This document shows positions 56,534 to 64,000 of a stretch of DNA of 64,000 nucleotides, in pieces; the first letter of the stretch is position 1, and each line of letters opens with the position of its first letter. The position numbers were made by a program, and so were the translations under genes. A model generated the notes under the pieces. That model searched no databases. It was not told where the DNA came from and saw nothing but the letters and a program-made list of their open reading frames with translations. This stretch comes from Trichomonas vaginalis G3 (Eukaryota; Parabasalia; Trichomonadida; Trichomonadidae): the NCBI RefSeq assembly GCF_026262505.1, contig NC_067206.1, positions 36,781,896-36,845,895 on the forward strand, written 5' to 3'.

Positions 56534-58012
56534 TTAAACATCAATACCTTCTTCATCTGAAGGAGTAGGAGCTGGTCTTCCAATGATGCCCTTTGAGACA
56601 AGGATGAAAATTCCAAGTCCAATAGCTGCACATACAAGTATAGCTACTGGAATTCCAACACCAAGGCCGATCTTTTTAGCTTTGCTGTTATCACTGTTTG
56701 AATTTAATGAGTTGTCATTATCTGGATTCTCTTTTGCTAGAACGACTGGTGTTTTTGTTGGATCAAGTGTTGGATCTGGTGTTTCTGTCTTTCCTGGTGT
56801 GGAGAAAGGTGTTTCAAATGCTGTTTCTGCTGCAGTTAAGAATGGAGTTAAGTAAGGTGTTTCAACTGCTGTTTCGGCCGCAGTTAAGAAAGGTGTTCCC
56901 ACTGGTGTTGGTTGATTTGTAGGAACGAATGTTCGAGTTGGTGGTGGAGTTGGTGTTGGTGGTGGAGGAACTTTATCACAATCAACAACAGTTGTATTAT
57001 ATTCCCAATAGTGACCATCTGATTCAACTTCAATATGGATCTGTGTTCCTGGCCATGGGAAAGGTTTGAAATTTTGGGATTCGCCACGCCAGGCAGTATC
57101 ATATGCTATATCTCTAGTAAATGCAACACCATCAGTGGTACTCCAATCACCTCCATCCTGATATCCTCCATTAATTCCGGTTGCTTTTTGTGTTGCAAGG
57201 GTTCCATTAATGTATGCTCTATATGTAACATTTCGGTAATTTATTAATGGAGATTGGAATGTCCAAACTTCTGGAATCAAAGTATAGTCAACATATCCTG
57301 GAGGTGGGAGTGCAACAAATTCCGGACGAGGCATGTTAGGGTCATTCCATCTGAGGACGCTCATAGATAGTTCATCACCGCGATAATATGCTGAAAGAAC
57401 ACCGAAATAAAGACTAGGCCAAACACCATTGCCATTATCTCTACGACCAAATGCAAATTGAGTTTGATACAATGCTGGAGAAAACATAGCAGCTCTATGG
57501 CCCATGCCTGGATAATATTCATCAATTAAATTCCAAAGCATTTTGCATGCTTTATAATTGGCTGATGAGCCGCCAACTGAGCTATAAGCAAAGCCTGTAG
57601 AACCCCAAGGTAGCTCTTGCTTGCATCTAGCACCTGCCGATGTAATGTGTCCAGAAACCTGGCCATTATTTGAGTTAGCATTCCAAAACCAAATGCCTTC
57701 AGTAACAATTTTCCAATGAAGCTCGTGTGGACTTAGTACAACTGTCCAATTGCCTAATCCATGAAGATATTTGATGTCATTAAGATCTTCTATGAGATCT
57801 TCCTCTAGTCCTTTGGGGAGTGGTTTTGGATATGTGCAATTTTTGTCAGCGTCCTTTGGAAATGTAAAATCTGATAGTTTATATCCTCGTGCACTGTCAT
57901 CGGTCCACATTGAGTATGTTTTAGACTTAATGCGCTGTGCTCTTGGGCATATATCGTACACAAGGTCTTGATTTAACTTAAGAACCTCGAAGATAAGAGA
58001 ATATATAAACAT
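56534..58012 (-). CDS. Membrane-anchored CAP/SCP-like surface protein (492 aa)
   Basis: A weakly hydrophobic N-terminus (MFIYSLIFEVLKL) may be a signal. Residues about 85-225 look like a CAP (cysteine-rich secretory) domain: ELHWKIVTEGIWFWNANSNN, SAGARCKQELPWGSTGFAYS where other members have the GEN motif, and GHRAAMFSPALYQTQFAFGR, the classic 'HR..ll.P' block. A beta-rich module follows (about 235-350), then a Pro/Thr stalk with repeated TPFLTAAETA units (about 355-440), one membrane span (about 446-473) and a short acidic tail. So it is probably a type I surface protein. CAP proteins in T. vaginalis are implicated in adherence. A near-perfect initiator precedes the ATG. Confidence 0.65.
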   Translation of the reverse strand: MFIYSLIFEVLKLNQDLVYDICPRAQRIKSKTYSMWTDDSARGYKLSDFTFPKDADKNCTYPKPLPKGLEEDLIEDLNDIKYLHGLGNWTVVLSPHELHWKIVTEGIWFWNANSNNGQVSGHITSAGARCKQELPWGSTGFAYSSVGGSSANYKACKMLWNLIDEYYPGMGHRAAMFSPALYQTQFAFGRRDNGNGVWPSLYFGVLSAYYRGDELSMSVLRWNDPNMPRPEFVALPPPGYVDYTLIPEVWTFQSPLINYRNVTYRAYINGTLATQKATGINGGYQDGGDWSTTDGVAFTRDIAYDTAWRGESQNFKPFPWPGTQIHIEVESDGHYWEYNTTVVDCDKVPPPPTPTPPPTRTFVPTNQPTPVGTPFLTAAETAVETPYLTPFLTAAETAFETPFSTPGKTETPDPTLDPTKTPVVLAKENPDNDNSLNSNSDNSKAKKIGLGVGIPVAILVCAAIGLGIFILVSKGIIGRPAPTPSDEEGIDV

Positions 58013-58025
58013 TTATGAAAAATGA
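58013..58025 (-). promoter_or_regulatory. Initiator (Inr) of the CAP-like gene
   Basis: TCATTTTTCATAA on the minus strand agrees at 12 of 13 positions with the extended trichomonad initiator TCAYTWYTCATTA. A+1 is 11 nt before the ATG. Confidence 0.8.
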
Positions 58026-58546
58026 TTTTCTTTGAAATTGAATTACAGAAACACATTGAAAACAATTCAAATATTGAAAAATAACAAAAAAATCAAAAAT
58101 TGATAAAGCAGGTCTTGTGATAGCAACAATGTTTTAAGCTGATTGATTAACTTTATTGAAATAGCCGAATATTCATTTTGAATGTGATACAAAAATTAAA
58201 AAAATGAAATTTTTTTATCAAAAACCAACCAATATTTTGCACTATTAATGAGTATTTTCAAAGAATTTTAAGAGTATTAATATAATCAGAATTCAAACCA
58301 ATTGAAAAGTTATATATATGTATATATACATGATTTTGGATTTGAAAGCTATTCAATCTAAGACCCGTTATTTTTTCAAAAGATGCTCAATTTTTTTATT
58401 AGCTACTAAGAATAATGTTCTTGAAGTCGCAAATTATTGTACTCTTTATCCCAAAAAATGATAGAATTCTGTGAGACGCTTTCAATTTTTAAGATTTCTA
58501 GATATTGAGTTTTTTATTATCATTATGAAAATATATGATATTCTTA
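58026..58546. other. Intergenic before MULE copy 2
   Basis: AT-rich, with a TATATATG/CATATATA-like alternating stretch near 58,310-58,330. Ends with the left 10-bp target duplication GATATTCTTA (58,537-58,546). Confidence 0.5.
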
Positions 58547-59549
58547 TGCATGGCACGATGGGCGCTACTTTTTTGGCGCCAGCGGCGCCGCCCGCGCCTC
58601 CGGTGGCTCCCACTGGTGGGGAGGAGACGATAGAAAAAGATATAAATTTTACTAAAAAAATTGAATTTTGGAAATTCTTTTGATTTTTTTGAATGATTTA
58701 CGAAGAGATTGAACACATTTTGTACTATGAAATATCGTTATTAATAAATTTACTTCTTAAACATCTATTAAAATCGCAATTTTGAATATTTTTATGATTT
58801 TTTGACCCGATCACTTGCGCCCGCGCCCACTGGGAGGGGTGCTTGTAAAGTATTCAAAAATCAATGTAAACATTTCAATTTTTGCTCCCACCTCCCATTG
58901 GGAGGGGGGCATATATCTTGTAGCGTTCAAGTTCAAGTGATGAAAGTGCATAAGAAATCTCCTTAATCATACCGATAGAAACAGCATTAGGGGCGCCAAA
59001 TGGCGCTCGGTGATGTTTCCCATAAAAGCTTAATTTCAGGTATCCATAATCATAACCTGTCAGACGCAATAATTCATTAGCACATAATCATCGTTTCTCA
59101 ATCAAGAAACGAAACGCACGATTGATTATGCTGGCCATTAAATTTTCATATCAAATAATTTACTACTTCAAGAAAAATTAAAGATTATCATCAACCAAAG
59201 CTTAAAATTCTCAGTGTTTACAACTCTCATACTTCGAATATGCATATTTCCAAAATAGCATGAAAATTTTTTTCATTTGAGCTCATTTTCTTTTGTTCTA
59301 TTAACTAATACATGCAGTACAAGCTTGTTATACGTATACTTAATAAGTAAGGTCTTAAGGGAAATAATAAAAAAGAATTTTGCTATTAATTATATTAAAC
59401 AATATTTATTTGTAATTTCGTGATAATTATATTTCTTATTACAAAGTAAAGGTATTTGATATAATGTTTGCCTTACAAAAATGTTTCCTTTGTCTTGCCA
59501 CCATAGGTATTCTATTTTGTCACTTTTTGCGCCCGCCGTGCCATGTATA
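58547..59549. mobile_element. MULE-like non-autonomous transposon, copy 2 (1,003 bp, uninterrupted)
   Basis: Inverted ends (TGCATGGCACG... and TATACATGGCACG... read inward) with a perfect 10-bp target duplication GATATTCTTA at 58,537-58,546 and 59,550-59,559. It is an almost identical, inverted copy of the element at 3,036. The GAGCCACCGGAGGCGC site is uninterrupted here. A frame at 58,875-59,069 equals the 70-codon frame of copy 1 and ends PLPMGGGSKN; it is probably not a gene. The 9-10 bp duplications suggest Mutator-like mobilisation. Confidence 0.8.
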
Positions 59550-59559
59550 GATATTCTTA

Positions 59560-60228
59560 AACAAGCATTTTAGAACTATAATTTTTCATTCAAAAATTAT
59601 ATCTCGTTAATGATAAATCTGTATCAAGGATGCTGAAGTTGAATATACGCCAAAAATACTATTGAACTCAAATTATGGGTAATATTAAAAAAATAATTCA
59701 CGATTTTTTCATAATTTTTGGTTATTTCAACTAATTTTCTCTTTGACTTTCATTGAATATCTTAAATATACTGCAGAATCCATCGATTTTTTTTTTATTT
59801 AGCATGCCACTGATAAAATCATATTCACTTTTTGATAAGGTATTACCGTTTTAGATGTCAGATTTTTTTATGGTGATAGGATATGTTGGTCTTTTCTGGT
59901 GAAAAAACCACTGGATAATGTTTAAGCTAAATGAGAAAAATTGAATTTGTTAAACGGTTTTCAATTTGGTCATAATCTGAAATTCATGAGTCTCATCACA
60001 CTTTTCAATGCTCGATTTTTAAAAACTGTTTAAAAATGGAGCTTATATTGAAATAGTGTAGAGACTAAAAATTACCACAGACTATTTCCGAGGATTGAGT
60101 GGCAACTCAATCCTATGAAAAGTCTGAGGTAATTTGCAAAATTTTGTAAAGCTCACAATCTAATCACATAAATTACAAATTTTCAAGTGATTATTTTGTT
60201 GAAATATAATACCAAAAAAAAGGAAATT
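59560..60228. other. Intergenic downstream of the armadillo gene, with one long imperfect hairpin
   Basis: AT-rich apart from the hairpin listed next. No frame supported. Confidence 0.5.
60070..60135. repeat. About 31-bp imperfect hairpin, GGCA loop
   Basis: The arms AATTACCACAGACTATTTCC plus GAGGATTGAGT and, in inverse, AATTACCTCAGACTTTTCAT plus AGGATTGAGT pair over most of their length. It lies about 95 bp downstream of the stop of the convergent-facing armadillo gene. Confidence 0.8.
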
Positions 60229-62559
60229 TTATTGTCTGTTAGTTCTAATGTTTCTAATAGCGACGGCAGCAGCCATCTGGAGTTCCTCATCCTGGCTATC
60301 AACCATCTTTAACAAGTAATCAACGACACCAGCCTGTGAAAGTCTCTTTGAGTTCTCCTGATCTTCAGAAAGAGCTTTAAGAGCTTTAGCTGTTGCAGCG
60401 TGTACTTCAAGGTTTGATGAAGGTGGTCTAAGGTATGAAACTAAAGGATCGACAGCACCTTCTTCGCCAAATCTACGTCTGTTCTTTCCATAATTAGCAG
60501 CAAATCCAATAGCGTCAGCAAGTGGTTTGCGAACTACGTCAAGTTTGGTAGATAACAAGCGGGAAAGGAGTTCTACAACACCTAAATCTGTCATAACGCC
60601 AAGGTTTTCGTTATCCTTTGCAACTTCACTGATTGCCATGCAAGCGCTTGCTTGTACTTCTGGTTCCTGGCTCTTGAGGAGTCCAACCAATAAATCTAAG
60701 CCATCAACGAATGTTCTGACGTATGATGGAGATTCTGGAGATTTAAGGAATGGAACTAAAGCACGAGTAGCAGCTGCTTGGACGCCTGGTGATGGGGACT
60801 TCATCAATGACCAAAGTTTTCGGACACCATTCTGCTGGATAAGGTTCTTAAGATTTGTTGGATTATTGCAGCAAGCTCCGATAGCTTTGGAAGCGTAGAT
60901 AACGAAGTCAGAGTCTGTAGAGTTAAGATATTCGAGTAATGAAGGAATCATGTTCTGACGGACTGTCCATTGTAAGCATTGTTGGTTTTGTGTAAGGATA
61001 CCGATAACTTTGAGTGCACCCTTGCAAATTTCTGGTTGAGGTGATTTCCATAATGTTGCAAGTTTGTTGAGAACGCCAAGCTTGCAAAGTTCATCTCTGA
61101 TCATTGCGACGTTTCCAATGACGGAAATGGTTTCAAGGGCAGATAAGATGACCTTCTCGTTTGTATTATCGAGAAGACGTGTCATCTTCTGTGGTCCTTG
61201 GCACTGATCTTGGTTATTCTGGCAGAATTGCTTAGTTTGCTCTTCATTCATCTGGAAAATAGTGAATGCGCGAGCTGACCATTCGCAAAGCTCTGCATTT
61301 TCTTTGCCAAGACCTGTACAGAAGAAAGTAATTTGGCGATCTGTGATCTGGCGGTCTTCGTTCTTTCCGTACATGGCCATACTGTACATAAGACGTGTAA
61401 TATTAAGCATAAGGTCCTCGCTGATGCTGGCAAGTGCCTTCTTTGTTGTATATGTATCAAGAACATTCGAAAGGTGGCAGTTAGCCATGATTCTTGCAGC
61501 TTCATGGCTTCTGTTTAAGCTGTAGAGAACGTAGCATACTTGTGAAGCGTATTCTGGCTTCTTGATTGGTACGATGAAGGCATCAACACCTTGATCTTTC
61601 TTGTTACGAAGGATAATGTGACGGAATTTTGTATTGTGGCAGCAGTTTGCGATTGTTGTGAAGAGATCGTTCATTACACGTGGTTCATCTCTCTTTAAAA
61701 TATCCATGAAAATCTTAACAGTATCTTCATTGGCCAAATGACGACGAATCATTGGAGAAAGAGAAATAGCTGCGAAAATCTTGATAGCAGCTTCGATTTG
61801 AGCACTACGACGTGTATCATTTCCTTCACGAATTTGTTTCATGCAAAGAACATCACGCATAGCTGAAATAGCACCTGCCATGAGAACAGCGCGTTGACCG
61901 GCTTGTTCTTTAAGGGCTGGGTTATTGCAGAGGTCTTGAAGATCTGTATTTGTTGGATCAGCTGTATTTGCGGTGAAATTCTTCATCTTTGGATAGATTG
62001 TGGAGTATTCATCTGAGTTTGTCTGCTTAGGGAATGGAACAATTGGCTCATCATCTTCTTGTTCTTGTTCTTCGTCTCCTTCCTCATCGTTTTCGTCCTC
62101 TGGCTGTGTAAGAACTAAAACTGGTGTCGGAAGTGTATCTAAGTCGTTATGAACTTCTTGTGCTTTGAATTTTGCGGCATTTTCAGCTTCTTCCTTTGTG
62201 ATTGTTGGAGCTTTTTCTTTGAAAATCTCAGAAATACCACTGAGAAGCTCTGTAAGTGTATTTGCTGGAGATCCTTGTGGTGTATAATCTAATTCTTCCT
62301 CACCATCGGCGTTGACGATATATCCTTTGATTTGAACGCATGTTTCGTCATTCTTGCAAAGAATGGCGACAACTCCTTTGTCATGTGTGCTTGCAAGGAT
62401 GTAACCAATATCACCTTCGCTCTGACGCCACGGAGGAGCGCGAATTCCGCTAGAAGTCTTGTATTCGGACTCCCAACGGATCCAATTCAATGGATAGATG
62501 ACTTTATCAATGCCACTGATATCCTTGAGTTGCAATAATTCTGTTTCAAATTTCTCCAT
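60229..62559 (-). CDS. Armadillo-repeat protein, ARMC3/ARMC4-like (776 aa)
   Basis: The start is the ATG at 62,559 (MEKFETELLQLKD); the longer frame requires a TTG. Residues about 15-105 form a small beta-rich domain I do not recognise (VIYPLNWIRWESEYKTSSGI). An acidic linker follows near residue 165. From about 205 to the end are armadillo repeats, for example GVQAAATRALVPFLKS, EVQASACMAISEVAKDNENL and ELQMAAAVAIRNIRTN. The regular repeat array is closest in feel to ARMC3, ARMC4/ODAD2 and SPAG6/PF16, which serve flagellar axonemes; a flagellar role fits but is inference. Codon use resembles the 524-residue gene, suggesting good expression. Confidence 0.85.
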   Translation of the reverse strand: MEKFETELLQLKDISGIDKVIYPLNWIRWESEYKTSSGIRAPPWRQSEGDIGYILASTHDKGVVAILCKNDETCVQIKGYIVNADGEEELDYTPQGSPANTLTELLSGISEIFKEKAPTITKEEAENAAKFKAQEVHNDLDTLPTPVLVLTQPEDENDEEGDEEQEQEDDEPIVPFPKQTNSDEYSTIYPKMKNFTANTADPTNTDLQDLCNNPALKEQAGQRAVLMAGAISAMRDVLCMKQIREGNDTRRSAQIEAAIKIFAAISLSPMIRRHLANEDTVKIFMDILKRDEPRVMNDLFTTIANCCHNTKFRHIILRNKKDQGVDAFIVPIKKPEYASQVCYVLYSLNRSHEAARIMANCHLSNVLDTYTTKKALASISEDLMLNITRLMYSMAMYGKNEDRQITDRQITFFCTGLGKENAELCEWSARAFTIFQMNEEQTKQFCQNNQDQCQGPQKMTRLLDNTNEKVILSALETISVIGNVAMIRDELCKLGVLNKLATLWKSPQPEICKGALKVIGILTQNQQCLQWTVRQNMIPSLLEYLNSTDSDFVIYASKAIGACCNNPTNLKNLIQQNGVRKLWSLMKSPSPGVQAAATRALVPFLKSPESPSYVRTFVDGLDLLVGLLKSQEPEVQASACMAISEVAKDNENLGVMTDLGVVELLSRLLSTKLDVVRKPLADAIGFAANYGKNRRRFGEEGAVDPLVSYLRPPSSNLEVHAATAKALKALSEDQENSKRLSQAGVVDYLLKMVDSQDEELQMAAAVAIRNIRTNRQ

Positions 62560-64000
62560 TTTGTTGTGTAACGTTTTTTTTTTCAAAACGTACAATTTTA
62601 GATAAAGAATAGGGAATTGTTTTTCTGTTTTATTTGACGGTTAAAAGGCAACCAGTCCATACTAGTAGTATAATATAGTAGTACACTTATGGACTTAAGA
62701 ATTTCAACATTGCAAATAAGCGAATATCCGACATTAACTCCTAATATCTGGCATCAAAGTTAGCCCCTTTTATTAAGTCGAGGTATCGCAGAAACTTCAA
62801 GGTTTCGTCCTACTAACTATAAAACTAAAGCTTTTAAGCACACAAAAAAAAAATAATCCTTCAAGATTGACTTTAGAAATAAGCTAACCATTCCTATTAG
62901 ATATTAAGAAATACCAGATATTAATATCCTAGCTATCTTAGATCATTTAACAATTGATATTTAGTTACAGTTCATATAATGTGCTATTTCTTAGAATGAT
63001 CAAGAATTGATTATGAAAAATTAACAGCAATGTGCAGTATATTGATTCTATTTACATTTTACTCATATATTCATATTAAATATGAATCAATGTTCATATT
63101 TGCTGAGGAATGGAAGCAATAGAGAATAAAAATATCATGTCCTTAATTATTTTATTGTTATCATCAATGAATCTAAATAAATTATAAGTAGAATTCATCC
63201 AAAATTGTTTCAAATTTTGAGTAATCGAATAAACTATATTAGACTATTTAAAATATTTGATAGAAACCTAAATACATGCTATCATATTGTGAAATATGCT
63301 GATATTGCATAATAATTAAATACCACATGAAATTTGATTTTTTATGCCAATTTCTAGTACTTAAATAGTAAGAATTTCAAAATAAAATTATTCTCTCGTG
63401 TTAGAATCACAAAAGAGCACTTTATTTAATCAGAAAATTGAAATATTATCTTTTTTTTAACCTCATTTTTCCAAAAAAAAATTGAGAATTGAAAAATTCA
63501 CTTTCAAATTTGAGAAGACTTTGTTGGCAATCCATAATTTACGAAAAATTTGGAAAAAAGTAACAGAAATATATTACTTCTCCGGCACAAATCCAACAAA
63601 GTTCAGTCATAATTTGAAATAAAATGATGAATTTTTATATCAATTTTCATCTATTCCCCAGAAACAACTGTTTTCAGTTAACAGTTCAACACAATTATAA
63701 ATTTCAAGATTATTCTAGTCGATTAAAGTTTATGAAAGATCAAATATCTAATTTTTCGTATATTCAACATATTTACATCAAATTATAACATGAAAGTATC
63801 CTAAATATTCGATGTCAGAGCAAATACAAAGATATGATAATTCGTTTACCGAATAACAAAAATCATTTTGATCATTTATCTTCTGTTTTACGATTTTCTA
63901 TGCTGTTAAAGCATAAAACTAGAAAGGGAGAATTAACCTAAACATTACTCACAAAACGATCGATTAAATAAAAATATTATTTTCTATTCAATGAAATTGA
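62560..64000. other. Terminal 1.4 kb, no gene recognised
   Basis: Very AT-rich sequence upstream of the armadillo gene. No credible frame, no tRNA-like fold, no terminal repeats. One short alternating stretch TACTAGTAGTATAATATAGT near 62,660. It must contain the armadillo promoter; the bases before its ATG (TTACACAACAAA) are not a good initiator. Confidence 0.5.

Noticed and set aside
62600-62830. Possible tRNA-like fold around the ACTAGTAGTATAATATAGT stretch
   Set aside because: No acceptor stem, T-loop consensus or anticodon arm could be laid out.

Overview
This window looks like nuclear DNA of a trichomonad, most likely Trichomonas vaginalis. The evidence is an AT-rich sequence with compact genes in which I see no introns, adjacent DUF3447-type ankyrin genes, TKL-type kinases, short 5' leaders carrying the trichomonad initiator (TCA+1, then Y and T/A) 4 to 13 bases before the ATG, and a resident Maverick/Polinton of the kind that fills that genome. 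Species is inference; the family matches are recognition by eye.

Left flank (1-21.5 kb). The 5' part of a midasin-like AAA+ gene runs off the left edge. Next to its promoter is a nest of transposons: a MULE-like element (3036-6963) holds a hAT-like element (3990-6903), which holds a second hAT-like element (4320-5433). Then come a discoidin-like gene, a long ankyrin protein, a PLD3/4-like protein, a CaMKK-like kinase, a TEX261/SVP26 cargo-receptor homologue, an unrecognised 406-residue protein, a surface beta-helix gene fragment with a mariner-type MITE beside it, and a 980-residue kinase-like protein with an armadillo-like tail.

Centre (22,300-45,967). A 23.7 kb Maverick sits inside an ankyrin gene, with a 5-bp target duplication and inverted ends of about 91-97 bp. 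From the left it has a repeat array, capsid-side genes (broken in about fifteen places in total), a D5/SF3-like helicase, a packaging ATPase, three KilA-N-type genes, a set of unknown proteins, a retroviral-type integrase, a phage-like tail-fibre/collar protein, small amphipathic proteins and a Dam-like adenine methyltransferase. I recognise no PolB and no Ulp1-type protease. The right half looks mostly whole. The intergenic DNA holds short variant copies of internal KilA-N gene segments, often with hairpins, plus about nine copies of a GTTAGA palindrome. Most element genes share a TTTTA(T/C) box before the ATG in place of the host initiator.

Right flank (46-64 kb). The 3' part of the split ankyrin gene, a second ankyrin gene, a DZIP1-like flagellar-base protein, an unrecognised 524-residue protein, FAD synthase, a membrane-anchored CAP-domain surface protein and a large armadillo protein. 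An uninterrupted second copy of the MULE-like element (58,547-59,549) lies inverted relative to the first and serves as an empty-site control for the hAT insertion. Two more mariner-type MITEs are at 46.9 and 54.6 kb. The last 1.4 kb holds nothing I can identify. I found no rRNA, tRNA or CRISPR.
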